Origin: Actinosynnema pretiosum
Lineage (GTDB): Bacteria; Actinomycetota; Actinomycetes; Mycobacteriales; Pseudonocardiaceae
Direction of reading: 5' to 3'
DNA length: 64,000 nt
Assembly: GCF_024171695.1 (NCBI RefSeq)
Contig: NZ_JAMTCF010000004.1
Coordinates: 466,511-530,510 of the forward strand
Shown here: in pieces, positions 33,815-42,235 of the stretch
How positions within the stretch are numbered: position 1 is the first letter of the stretch
Layout: each line of letters opens with the position of its first letter
Notes under the pieces: model-generated
Seen by the model: only the letters and a program-made list of their open reading frames with translations
Databases searched by the model: none
Told to the model about the DNA's origin: nothing
Translations under genes and position numbers: made by a program

Positions 33815-36705
33815 TCGCCCACCAACTCCAGGAACGCGTCCTCCAGCCGCCTGCGCGGCCCGACCTGGTCGACCGCGACCCCGGCCGCCACCAGCGCCTG
33901 CAGCGCCTCGGCGCGCGGGGTGCCGTTCAGCGCCGCGTGCACCTGCCCGCCGTCGACGTGGACCTCCAGCACCCCGTCCAGGGACCGCAGGACCTCGGCC
34001 GCCTCCTCGGGCCGGTCGACCCGGAAGGTGGCCTCGCCGCTGCCGGTCGCGATCTCCTCGACCGGACCCGCCGCGACCAGGGCGCCCTTGTGCATGACCA
34101 CCACGTGGCTGCACGTCTGCTCGACCTCGGCGAGCAGGTGGCTGGACACCAGCACCGTGCGACCGGCCGCCGCGTACCGCCGCAGCACGTCGCGCATGGC
34201 GTGGATCTGGGGCGGGTCGAGCCCGTTGGCGGGTTCGTCCAGCACCAGCAGGTCCGGCAGCCCGAGCATCGCCTGGGCGATCGCGAGCCGCTGCCTCATG
34301 CCCTGGCTGTAGGTGCGCACCTTGCGGTGCACCGCCTTCCCCAGGCCCGCGATCTCCAGCGCCTCGTCGAAGTGCGCCTGCTCCAGCGGCCTCCCGGTCG
34401 CCGACCAGTACAGCTCCAGGTTGGCCTTGCCGGACAGGTGCGGCAGGAAGCCGGAGCCCTCCACGAACGAGCCGATGCGGGAGAGCACCGGGGCGCCGGG
34501 CGTGATCTTGTGCCCGAACACCCTGATCTCGCCCTCGGTCGGCTGGATCAGGCCCATCAGCATCCGCAGCGACGTGGTCTTGCCCGCGCCGTTGGGGCCG
34601 AGCAGGCCCAGCACCTGGCCGTGCTCCACCCGGAACGACAGGTCGTTCACGGCGGTCAGGCCACCGGGGTAGGACTTCTTCAGGCCCTTGATGACCAGCG
34701 GGACCTCGGCCAGCTCCGGGTCGAGGTCGGTGGCCAGCCTGCGCCGGAACCACGCGACGACGGCCGCGATCGCGGACAGCGCGAGCACGCCCGCGATGCC
34801 CCACAGCGCGTCGGTGGGCACCTCGCTGACCCTGTTCGAGCCGGTCACCACCGGCACCCGCACGTTCCCGGTCTCGCCGTCGGCGAGCGCGATCCGGTAG
34901 ACGGCGGGCTCCTGCGCGTTGGCGAACGACTGGTCGGTGGTCGACACGGCCAGCTGCAGCCGGTGCCCGCTCTCCACCGGGCGCACCACGCCGGGCAGCG
35001 ACACGGACACCTCGACGGGCGTGCCGTCGGCGGGCAGGTCGGGCACCCGGAACGGGGCCACGGCCGAGCCGGGCAGCACCTTGCCGCCGTTCGCGTCGGC
35101 GTCGTAGAGCTTCGCGAACAGCACCGCGCCGCCATCGGGCACGGCCTGTCCGGGCACGGCGGCGATCTTGAGCCGCACCGTGGACGCGCCGGTCACCAGC
35201 AGCTGCGAGGTCAGCGCCTCGCTGCTGAACACGGCCGTCTGGCCGGGCATGTCGATCGTGAGCCTGCTGGAGAGCGAGCTGGACCGGCTGACCACCGTGC
35301 CGAGGCCCGGCAGGCTGCTCACCGACGCCGGGTTGCCGCCCGCCGGGTTGATCACGGCCTGCTCGCGGCCGGTCAGCGCCACGTCCTGCCGGTTCACCGA
35401 GGCCTGGCCGCCGAGACCGGGGTAGGCCGGGGCGACGACGTCGCGCAGCGCGACCGAGCCGCTGCTGCGGAACGCGCCCTGCACGGCGTACTGGAACGTG
35501 GTGCCGGGGTCGGCGCCCACGCCGTTCAGGTGGAAGTCCATCCAGTCGGCGATCTGGCCGCGCAGCTCGGGGCCGGGGGAGCCGCCGTCGTGGCCGCCCG
35601 CGTACCAGACGACCTTGACCTTGGCGCCGGTCGCCGCGATCTGCCTGGCGTTGGCGTCGGCCTGGTCGAGGCCGAACAGGGTGTCCTGCTCGCCCTGCAC
35701 GATCATGGTCGGCTGGGTGATCCGGCCGGTCAGCTCGGAGGGCGAGCCCCTGCGCAGCACGTCGAGGGACGCCTGGCTCGCGGTGCCGGTCGTGGCGATC
35801 TCGTTGTACGCCGCGCACACCTCCGCGGCGAAGCGCCCGCAGGTGCCGTTGAGCGGGGCGGCGCCCCTGCCCTGACCGGGCTGCTGGCCCTGGCCGCCCT
35901 GCTCGGTCGCGGAGCCCTCGGGTGCGGCGGTCGCGGCAGCGCCGACCTGCTGGTCGTCGTCGTCCTGACCGGCCTCGGGGGCCTCCTGGGTGGGGCCGGA
36001 CATGTTCCCGCCGCCGAGACCGGCGGAGAAGAACAGGCCGGACCACGAGCGCTTGAACACGCCCGCGTCACCGGACGGGCCGGGCGTGGGGGTGCGGGTG
36101 TCGACCGCGTCGCCGGTGGTGCCGTGGTTCGGCAGCAGGGCGGAGGCGAGGTCGTTGAACGTGATGCTGGGCGCGATGGTGTCCACGCGCGGGTCGACGC
36201 CCGCGAGGGACAGCGCCAGCGCGCCGCCGTAGGAGCCGCCGGTGACGCCGACCTTCGGGTCGCCGGGGGCGTCGGTCATGACCTCCTGGCGGGTCGCGAG
36301 CCAGTCGAGCAGCCGCCTGGCGTCGTTGACCTCGTGGTCGACCGAGTTGAGCGAGATCTGCCCGGTGCTGCGGCCGAAGCCGCGGGCCGAGTAGGTCAGC
36401 ACGACGAAGCCGCGCTGGGCCAGTTCGGTCGCCTCGGTGGCCACGCTGTTCTTGCTGCCGCCGAATCCGTGCGGGAGCAGGATCGCCGGAGCCGGGGTCT
36501 TCTCGGGCAGGTACAGGGTGGTGTCGATCTGGAGGGCCCGGTCGCTGCCGGGAGCCTCCGGGACGTCGATCACCGCGTCACGGGTGTGCACCTGCGGCGG
36601 GTCGTCGCCCCCGCGCGTCCAGACGACAACGCCACCGATCAAGGCGACGAGCACGACCAGCGCGGGGAGCGACCACCTGCCGCGAAGGCGGGAAGGGATG
36701 GCCAC
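33811..36705 (-). CDS. Fusion: exported alpha/beta hydrolase (S15/CocE-like) plus ABC ATPase
   Basis: 964 residues. A membrane anchor at 12-30 is followed by an alpha/beta hydrolase domain with nucleophile S158 in VGVTGGSYGGA, acid D341 in IVQGEQDTLF and H372 in YAGGHDGG, interrupted by an insertion at ~205-285 rich in Gly, Gln and Pro. Residues ~400-620 look like the beta-rich C-terminal domain of X-Pro dipeptidyl-peptidases. A membrane helix at 634-653 precedes a complete ABC ATPase: Walker A LLGPNGAGKTT (~702-711), signature YSQGM (~799) and Walker B LLVLDEP (819-825). Topology implies hydrolase outside and ATPase inside. The permease gene overlaps its end. An enzyme-coupled exporter is inferred. 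Confidence 0.88.
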   Translation of the reverse strand: MAIPSRLRGRWSLPALVVLVALIGGVVVWTRGGDDPPQVHTRDAVIDVPEAPGSDRALQIDTTLYLPEKTPAPAILLPHGFGGSKNSVATEATELAQRGFVVLTYSARGFGRSTGQISLNSVDHEVNDARRLLDWLATRQEVMTDAPGDPKVGVTGGSYGGALALSLAGVDPRVDTIAPSITFNDLASALLPNHGTTGDAVDTRTPTPGPSGDAGVFKRSWSGLFFSAGLGGGNMSGPTQEAPEAGQDDDDQQVGAAATAAPEGSATEQGGQGQQPGQGRGAAPLNGTCGRFAAEVCAAYNEIATTGTASQASLDVLRRGSPSELTGRITQPTMIVQGEQDTLFGLDQADANARQIAATGAKVKVVWYAGGHDGGSPGPELRGQIADWMDFHLNGVGADPGTTFQYAVQGAFRSSGSVALRDVVAPAYPGLGGQASVNRQDVALTGREQAVINPAGGNPASVSSLPGLGTVVSRSSSLSSRLTIDMPGQTAVFSSEALTSQLLVTGASTVRLKIAAVPGQAVPDGGAVLFAKLYDADANGGKVLPGSAVAPFRVPDLPADGTPVEVSVSLPGVVRPVESGHRLQLAVSTTDQSFANAQEPAVYRIALADGETGNVRVPVVTGSNRVSEVPTDALWGIAGVLALSAIAAVVAWFRRRLATDLDPELAEVPLVIKGLKKSYPGGLTAVNDLSFRVEHGQVLGLLGPNGAGKTTSLRMLMGLIQPTEGEIRVFGHKITPGAPVLSRIGSFVEGSGFLPHLSGKANLELYWSATGRPLEQAHFDEALEIAGLGKAVHRKVRTYSQGMRQRLAIAQAMLGLPDLLVLDEPANGLDPPQIHAMRDVLRRYAAAGRTVLVSSHLLAEVEQTCSHVVVMHKGALVAAGPVEEIATGSGEATFRVDRPEEAAEVLRSLDGVLEVHVDGGQVHAALNGTPRAEALQALVAAGVAVDQVGPRRRLEDAFLELVGE

Positions 36706-36868
36706 CCCGTCGACCTTAAGGGCGGTCAGCTGAGAGCACGCGACGGACCTGGCCTGCGGGTCTCAGCTCCGGGCGGTCCGAGGGGGTGCGCCGAACGGTC
36801 GGTTCTGATACGGTGCGAAACGAGCAATCCGGACATAGCGGGTGAAAACCGCGCGGAGTGCGGAAACG
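36706..36868. other. Intergenic region upstream of terC leader
   Basis: A possible plus-strand -10 box TACGGT (about 36809-36814) would start an RNA of ~80-90 nt ending at the terminator at 36869-36905. No gene seen. Confidence 0.35.
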
Positions 36869-36905
36869 GCCAGTGGGTGCCACACCTCACCCCGGCTGGC
36901 TTTTT
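36869..36905 (+). terminator. Intrinsic terminator upstream of the riboswitch
   Basis: Stem GCCAG + GGGTG with CACCC + CTGGC (small bulges) followed by TTTTT, the only T-rich classical terminator in the window. Confidence 0.65.
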
Positions 36906-36933
36906 CGCGCGCCCGTGGTGGATGATTACCGCA

Positions 36934-37065
36934 TTGTGGAGGGGAGTACTCCCTAAAACGGCGGTGTCGTCAGCACGGAGTCCAGCGTCGGGCTCCCGGT
37001 GCCGCCGGTCTGCGGACGCTCGGTTTTTTCGCAGACGGAGGAGACCTCCGGTCATTGGCGTGCGC
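36934..37065 (+). promoter_or_regulatory. yybP-ykoY-type (Mn2+) riboswitch
   Basis: GGGGAGTA at 36941-36948 and GTCGTCAGCACGGAG shortly downstream are the two conserved elements of the yybP-ykoY class. Nested stems (CGGGCTCCCGG region, GTCTGCG...CGCAGAC) follow, and then GGAGGAGACCTCCGG just before the coding region. The class senses Mn2+ and commonly precedes terC and mntP genes. The pairing was not modelled fully; boundaries are approximate. Confidence 0.8.
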
Positions 37066-37087
37066 GCTATGTGCCGGAGGGTGTCTC

Positions 37088-38080
37088 ATGACTGTTCCCG
37101 TGTGGTTGTGGCTGGCCACGATCGCGGGTCTGCTGATCTTGCTCGCGATCGACCTGTTCGTGGTCGACCGCCACCCCCACGAGGTCTCCCTCGCCGAGGC
37201 GGGCCGCTGGGTCGTCTTCTACGTGGCGATGGCCGTGCTGTTCGGCGCCGGGATCTGGTACTTCGAGGGTGGCACCCCGGCGGGCGAGTTCTTCGCCGGG
37301 TACATCACCGAGTACTCGCTCAGCGTCGACAACCTCTTCATCTTCCTGATCATCATGACCACCTTCAAGGTGCCCGCGATCCACCAGCACAAGGTGCTGC
37401 TGATCGGCATCCTGATGGCGCTCGTGCTCCGGGGCGGCTTCATCGCGGCGGGCGCCGCGCTCATCGAGCGGTTCTCCGCCGTGTTCTACCTGTTCGGCGC
37501 GTTCCTCATCTACACCGGCTACAAGCTGGCGCGAGGCGAGGACGAGGACGAGGAGTTCAAGGAGAACGCCGGGCTGCGCATGGTGCGCAAGTTCCTGCCG
37601 GTCACCGACGAGTACCACGGCTCCAAGTCGTTCACCCGGATCGACGGCAAGCGGTACGTCACGCCGATGTTCATCGTGATGATCGCCATCGGCTCCACCG
37701 ACCTGCTGTTCGCGCTCGACTCGATCCCGGCGATCTTCGGCCTGACCAAGGAGCCGTTCCTGGTCTTCACCGCGAACGCGTTCGCGCTGATGGGCCTGCG
37801 CCAGCTGTACTTCCTGCTCGGCGGTCTGCTCGCCAAGCTCGTCTACCTGTCGATCGGCCTGTCGGTGATCCTCGGTTTCATCGGCGTGAAGCTGATCCTG
37901 GAGGCGCTGCACACCAACTCGCTGCCGTTCCTCAACGGCGGCGAGCCGTTCGGCGTGCCGACCATCGGCATCGGGCTGTCGCTGTCGGTGATCGTCGGCG
38001 TCCTGGTCATCACGACCGTGGCCAGCCTCATCAAGGTCAAGCGGCACCCCGAGGTGGTCAAGCAGCCCGTCGAGGGGTAG
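37088..38080 (+). CDS. TerC family integral membrane protein (Mn2+ export type)
   Basis: 330 residues from ATG 37088 (an upstream in-frame TTG at 37055 lies in the riboswitch end and is unlikely). Nine or so membrane segments. Family signatures are EYSLSVDNLFIFLIIM and IGSTDLLFALDSIPAIFGLT with intramembrane acids that bind metal. Members act as manganese exporters that supply exoenzymes, or in tellurite-related complexes. The Mn-type riboswitch in the leader strongly supports a manganese role. Confidence 0.92.
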   Translation: MTVPVWLWLATIAGLLILLAIDLFVVDRHPHEVSLAEAGRWVVFYVAMAVLFGAGIWYFEGGTPAGEFFAGYITEYSLSVDNLFIFLIIMTTFKVPAIHQHKVLLIGILMALVLRGGFIAAGAALIERFSAVFYLFGAFLIYTGYKLARGEDEDEEFKENAGLRMVRKFLPVTDEYHGSKSFTRIDGKRYVTPMFIVMIAIGSTDLLFALDSIPAIFGLTKEPFLVFTANAFALMGLRQLYFLLGGLLAKLVYLSIGLSVILGFIGVKLILEALHTNSLPFLNGGEPFGVPTIGIGLSLSVIVGVLVITTVASLIKVKRHPEVVKQPVEG

Positions 38081-38130
38081 CGCGCTGTGAGTGTCAACAA
38101 GTGTCGTGAGCTTTGCTAAGAACTTTGGGG

Positions 38131-38136
38131 TAGCGT
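38131..38136 (+). promoter_or_regulatory. -10 box of leaderless promoter (S9 peptidase)
   Basis: TAGCGT, 8 nt before GTG 38145. Confidence 0.5.
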
Positions 38137-38144
38137 CCTGACCC

Positions 38145-40049
38145 GTGCGCCCCGATGACTTGCGACTGCTCGACCTGCCAGGTTCCCTCTCGGTGCGAGG
38201 CGACCTCGTCCTGGTGAACACGGCCCGCCCCGACGCGGAGGCCAACACCTACCGAGGTTCCCTGCACCGCCTCCCGCTCGACGGAAGCGGGGCGCGGCAG
38301 TGGACGTGGGCGGAACGCGACTCGGCCCCCCGGATCTCCCCGGACGGGCGCTGGGTCGCGTTCCTCCGCGTCGCCGAGCCGGGCAAGCCCGCGCAGGTGC
38401 ACGTCATGCCCGCCGACGGCGGTGACGCCCGCCGCGTCACCGACGCCCCGCTCGGCGCGGGCGCCCCGGTCTGGTCGCCCGACTCCACCCGCCTCGCGTA
38501 CACCGCGCGCGTGCCCGAGCCCGGCCGCTACGGCTCCGAGGTCGACGGGACCAAGCCCGGCCCCGACGCCGAGGCCCCGCGCCACATCACCCGGCTCGAC
38601 TACCGCGTCGACGACCTCGGCTTCACCGGCGACCGCCGCCCCCGCTTGTTCGTGGTGGACGCGCTGGTCAGCGGGGCCGACCCGGTCGAGCTGACCGACG
38701 GCTCCCACGACCTCGGCGCCCCCGCGTGGACCACCGACGGCGCGCGGCTGGTGTTCACCGCGCCCCGCGACCTCGACGCCGCCGAGACCCACGAGGACGA
38801 CCTCTACACCGTGCCCGCCGAGGGCGGCGCGGCCCCCGAGCTGCTCGTGCGCGCCCCCGGCGCGGCGGGCGACCCGGTGCCGCTGGCCGACGGCGGCGTC
38901 CTGTTCTACGGCCTGGACAACGAGGGCGGCAGCGCGGTCGCCCGCAACCTCGGCCTGTGGCTGGCGCGCGGCGGCGAGCTGCGCAGGCTCACCGACGTCG
39001 AGACCGTCGACTGCGAGAAGGCCGCGGGCGCGCCCGTGGTGACCGGCGACGGCGTGCTCGTCGCGGTCCGCAACCGGGGCGCCGTCGAGCTGCGCCGCGT
39101 CCCGCTCGACGCGGACGGCGTCGACCTCGCGGGCACCGAGCTGCTCGCCGGGGAGAAGGCCGAGGTCAGGGCGTTCGCGGCGGACGGCGACGTGGTCGTG
39201 GCCGCGATCTCCGACACCGAGAGCCCGGCCCGCGTCGTGCGCGTCGGCGGCGGCCTGCTCGCCGACTTCGCCCCCGACCTGCCGAAGGCGCGCGTCGAGG
39301 AGATCACCGGCGCCGCGTCCGACGGCTACCCGGTGCACGGCTGGGTCGTGCTGCCCGAGGGCGACGGCCCGCACCCGGTGGTGCTGACCGTGCACGGCGG
39401 TCCGTTCATGTACTACGGCTGGGGCTTCTTCGACGAGGCCAGGGTGTACGCCGCCGCTGGTTACGCGGTCGTGCTGCCCAACCCGCGCGGCTCCGCCGGG
39501 TACGGCCAGGCGCACGGCCGGTCGGTCATCGGCGCGTTCGGCACCGTCGACGTCGACGACGTCCTGTCGACCCTCGACGCGGCCCTCGCCCGCCCCGACC
39601 TGGACGCCGAGCGCGTCGGCGTCATGGGCGGCTCCTACGGCGGCTTCATGACCTCGTGGCTGGCCGCCCACCACGGCCACCGCTTCCGCGCGGCGTGGAG
39701 CGAGCGCGCCGTCAACGCCTGGGACTCGTTCACCGGCTCCTCGGACATCGGCTGGTACTTCGCCGACGCCTACTGCGGCGCGGACCCCGAGGCCCAGCGC
39801 CGGATGAGCCCGCTGACCTACGCGGACCAGATCAGCATCCCGTTCCTGGTGGTGCACTCCGAGCACGACTGGCGCTGCCCGGTCGAGCAGGCCCAGCGCA
39901 TGTACGTCGCGCTCCGGCGCAACGGCGCCCCCGCCGAGATGCTGCTGTTCCCCGGCGAGGGCCACGAGCTCACCCGCTCCGGCAAGCCCCGCCACCGCCA
40001 GCAGCGCTTCGCGGCGGCCCTCGACTGGTGGTCCCGCCACCTGGGCTGA
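38145..40049 (+). CDS. S9 family prolyl oligopeptidase-type peptidase
   Basis: 634 residues. A beta-propeller of repeated TolB-like blades (VWSPDSTRLAYTARV, AWTTDGARLVFTAPRD) covers residues ~20-340. The alpha/beta hydrolase domain then has the triad S497 in MGGSYGGFMTSW, D575 in HSEHDWRCP and H607 in GEGHELT. Such enzymes cleave short peptides, often releasing acyl-amino acids or dipeptides. No signal peptide is visible, so it is cytoplasmic. It is monocistronic with a terminator. Confidence 0.93.
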   Translation: MRPDDLRLLDLPGSLSVRGDLVLVNTARPDAEANTYRGSLHRLPLDGSGARQWTWAERDSAPRISPDGRWVAFLRVAEPGKPAQVHVMPADGGDARRVTDAPLGAGAPVWSPDSTRLAYTARVPEPGRYGSEVDGTKPGPDAEAPRHITRLDYRVDDLGFTGDRRPRLFVVDALVSGADPVELTDGSHDLGAPAWTTDGARLVFTAPRDLDAAETHEDDLYTVPAEGGAAPELLVRAPGAAGDPVPLADGGVLFYGLDNEGGSAVARNLGLWLARGGELRRLTDVETVDCEKAAGAPVVTGDGVLVAVRNRGAVELRRVPLDADGVDLAGTELLAGEKAEVRAFAADGDVVVAAISDTESPARVVRVGGGLLADFAPDLPKARVEEITGAASDGYPVHGWVVLPEGDGPHPVVLTVHGGPFMYYGWGFFDEARVYAAAGYAVVLPNPRGSAGYGQAHGRSVIGAFGTVDVDDVLSTLDAALARPDLDAERVGVMGGSYGGFMTSWLAAHHGHRFRAAWSERAVNAWDSFTGSSDIGWYFADAYCGADPEAQRRMSPLTYADQISIPFLVVHSEHDWRCPVEQAQRMYVALRRNGAPAEMLLFPGEGHELTRSGKPRHRQQRFAAALDWWSRHLG

Positions 40050-40089
40050 TCCGGCCCTGGGCTGATCCAGTCCGCAGAACACCGGTCAC

Positions 40090-40138
40090 GGGGCCGGTCC
40101 GGCGTGCGACCCTTCCGGTCACGCGCGGGACCGGCCCC
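40090..40138 (+). terminator. Terminator after the S9 peptidase gene
   Basis: Outer 11-bp stem GGGGCCGGTCC/GGACCGGCCCC and inner stem GCGTG/CACGC. Confidence 0.65.
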
Positions 40139-40202
40139 TTCCCGCGCGCCACGTTCGGCGTCGGGCCGTTCGACCCCCGCCCGCCGGTGCGTTGGGCGCA
40201 TT

Positions 40203-40227
40203 CCGGGGAAATCACTAATTCCCCCGG
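40203..40227. promoter_or_regulatory. Inverted repeat upstream of Crp-family gene
   Basis: CCGGGGAA-N8-TTCCCCCGG in an AT-richer stretch 45 nt before the regulator start; a candidate operator for autoregulation. Confidence 0.45.
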
Positions 40228-40271
40228 CGCTTCCGGACCCAGACTGTGCGTGCAGCTGGAGGAGGTGGACC

Positions 40272-41000
40272 GTGGCGAATCCGACGCCCCGCCCAGGGGA
40301 CTGGCCCGCGGGGACTTTCATGAGCATGTTGCCGCCCCGCGCGCGGGCGGGACTGCTCGAACTGGGGACCGAACGATCGTTCAAGCGCCGCGAGGTGCTG
40401 ATGCGCGAAGGCGACGCGACCGACCACGTGCTGCTGCTGTGCCGGGGGCTGGTGAAGGCGACCGGGCTGCAGGAGAACGGGCGGGAGACGCTGTTCAGCA
40501 TCAAGGTCGGCGGCGACCTGGTCGGCGAGATCGCGGCGATGGACGGCTCGTGCCGGTCCGCCACGGTCACCTCCTGCGTCCAGGGGCACGGCCGGGTGAT
40601 CAGCGCCGCCGCGTTCCGCGACTACCTGCGGGCCGTGCCGGACGCGCACTTCGCCCTCACCCGCATGATCATCCAGACGTTGAAGTGGGCGGACCGGCGC
40701 AGGCTCGACTTCACCGGGTACCCGACGCTGGTGCGGCTCGCCCGGCTCCTCGGCGAGCTGGCCGACACCTTCCTCGCCGGGCGGGGCAACCAGGTCGAGC
40801 TCGACCTCGGGCTCAGCCAGGGGGACCTCGCGGACCTGGTCGGGGCCGAGGAGGACACCACCCGCAAGGAGCTGCGCGTCCTGCGCGACCGGGGGCTGAT
40901 CACGCTCGGCTACCGGTCCCTCACGGTGCTCGACCGGGCCGGGCTCGCGCGGGTCGCGGAGGGGAACGCGCGCGGTCGCGGGGCGGGGGAGAAGCCGTGA
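40272..41000 (+). CDS. Crp/Fnr family transcriptional regulator
   Basis: 242 residues from GTG 40272, with GGAGGAGG upstream. The N-terminal cyclic-nucleotide-type beta-roll runs from ~25 to 140 (LMREGDATDHVLLLCRGLVKATG, FSIKVGGDLVGEIAAMDG). The phosphate-binding cassette resembles the family but lacks a clean RSA motif: it has GSCRSATVTS. The C-terminal winged helix has LDLGLSQGDLADLVGAEEDTTRKELRVLRDRGLI. No cysteines for an Fe-S cluster are apparent. The stop overlaps the start of a cyclase-like gene (GTGA), so the two products are made together. Confidence 0.9.
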   Translation: MANPTPRPGDWPAGTFMSMLPPRARAGLLELGTERSFKRREVLMREGDATDHVLLLCRGLVKATGLQENGRETLFSIKVGGDLVGEIAAMDGSCRSATVTSCVQGHGRVISAAAFRDYLRAVPDAHFALTRMIIQTLKWADRRRLDFTGYPTLVRLARLLGELADTFLAGRGNQVELDLGLSQGDLADLVGAEEDTTRKELRVLRDRGLITLGYRSLTVLDRAGLARVAEGNARGRGAGEKP

Positions 41001-41614
41001 CCGTCGTGGACGTGGCGCTCGAACGGCCGTTCTCGCTCGGCGGCCTCGTCTACCGGCTGGTGCTCGCGGTCGACGTCGAGGGCTACAGCAAGCTCTCCGG
41101 GTACGAGCAGGGGCGGGCGCAGTCGCTGCTGGACGAGGTCATGGAGCACGCCGCCCGGCGGTCCGGGCTCGACCGCTCCGACTGGTACCGGCAGGTGCGC
41201 GGCGACGGCGAGCTGGCCGTGCTGCCCGCCGACACCGACACCGCCTGGGTCGTCGCCCGGTTCACCGAGCGGCTGCGCGACGGGCTGGCCGCCCTGCGCG
41301 CCGCGGGCACCCCGCTGCGGGTGCGGCTGGCCATGCACTGCGGACCGCTCGCCGGCGGCCGGTACGGGCTGGTGGGGGAGACGCCGATCCGCACGTGCCG
41401 TCTGCTCGACGCCCCCGTGGTGCGCCGCGCCCTCGCCGCCGCCGACGGGGACCTCGTGCTGGTGGTGTCGGACGGGCTGTTCCGGGACGTCGTCAGCACC
41501 CGGTTCCACCAGCTGGACCCAGGGCGCTTCCGGCGGACCTGGGTGACGGCCAAGAAGACCCGGTACGCGGGGTACGTCTGCACCGCCGGACCCAGCGCTT
41601 CGCCCAATCCCTAG
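40997..41614 (+). CDS. Class III nucleotide cyclase-like protein, probably degenerate
   Basis: 205 residues from GTG 40997. The fold matches the cyclase homology domain: metal-type acids D26 (LVLAVDVEGYSKLS) and D70 (RQVRGDGELAVLP), then RLAMHCGPLAGGRYGLVG and TCRLLDA. The Arg of the transition-state pair is retained (R135), but the Asn four residues before it is replaced by Ile. The chain also lacks the usual substrate-selecting Lys/Asp context. It belongs to a group of ~200-residue actinobacterial proteins with a CRLLD motif. It may sense or bind nucleotide rather than make cyclic product. Its coupling to a Crp regulator suggests one signalling unit. Confidence 0.78.
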   Translation: MTVVDVALERPFSLGGLVYRLVLAVDVEGYSKLSGYEQGRAQSLLDEVMEHAARRSGLDRSDWYRQVRGDGELAVLPADTDTAWVVARFTERLRDGLAALRAAGTPLRVRLAMHCGPLAGGRYGLVGETPIRTCRLLDAPVVRRALAAADGDLVLVVSDGLFRDVVSTRFHQLDPGRFRRTWVTAKKTRYAGYVCTAGPSASPNP

Positions 41615-41635
41615 CGCCGCGCGCCACCGGTCGGG

Positions 41636-41641
41636 CAGTCT
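41636..41641 (+). promoter_or_regulatory. -10 box of leaderless promoter (GNAT gene)
   Basis: CAGTCT, 6 nt before ATG 41648; a weak match. Confidence 0.3.
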
Positions 41642-41647
41642 GCGCGG

Positions 41648-42235
41648 ATGCAGTGGACCGTGCGGGCCGGGTCGCCCGACGACGCGCCGGAGATCGCCAG
41701 GATCAACGTGGAGTCCTGGCAGCGTGCCTACCGGGGGATCGTCGCCGACCCCGTGCTCGACCGGATGCTGCCCGAGAGCAGGCTCCCCGGCTGGGTCAGG
41801 GTGCTCGCGCTGCCCGACCCGAGCCGGGTGTTCGTCGCCGTCGAGCCGAGCGGGCGGATCGGGGCCTACAGCGCGGTGGACGCCGTCCGCGAGGAGCGCG
41901 ACGCCCACCCCGACCTGAGGACCGGCGAGCTGGTCGCGATGTACGCCGACCCTGGGTTCCTGGGGACTGGGGCCGGGCACGCGGTGCACGAGGCGGCTGT
42001 CGCGCACCTGGCCGACCAGGGGTTCCGGTACGCGGTGCTGTGGGTGTTCGAGGACAACGCGCCGTCGCGGGAGTTCTACGAGTCGCACGGGTGGCGCCAC
42101 GACGGGGCCTCGGAGCGGTACGAGCTGGCGGAGCAGCTGCTGCCCGAGGTGCGGTACGCCCGCTTCCTGCCCCGGCGCAGGCCGAAGGGCGAGCGGCAGG
42201 CGCCGACCGCGCGGGGCAACGGGGTGCGGCGGTGA
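41648..42235 (+). CDS. GNAT family N-acetyltransferase
   Basis: 195 residues. The whole GNAT fold is present: WTVRAGSPDDAPEIARINVESWQRAYRGIV at the N-terminus, LVAMYADPGFLGTGAGHAVHEAAV as the acetyl-CoA loop, and VLWVFEDNAPSREFYESHGWRHDG as the final strands. The N-terminal W-x-x-x-Y-x-G-I pattern is seen in many actinobacterial acetyltransferases of unknown substrate. The C-terminal 25 residues are a basic tail. Confidence 0.88.
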   Translation: MQWTVRAGSPDDAPEIARINVESWQRAYRGIVADPVLDRMLPESRLPGWVRVLALPDPSRVFVAVEPSGRIGAYSAVDAVREERDAHPDLRTGELVAMYADPGFLGTGAGHAVHEAAVAHLADQGFRYAVLWVFEDNAPSREFYESHGWRHDGASERYELAEQLLPEVRYARFLPRRRPKGERQAPTARGNGVRR

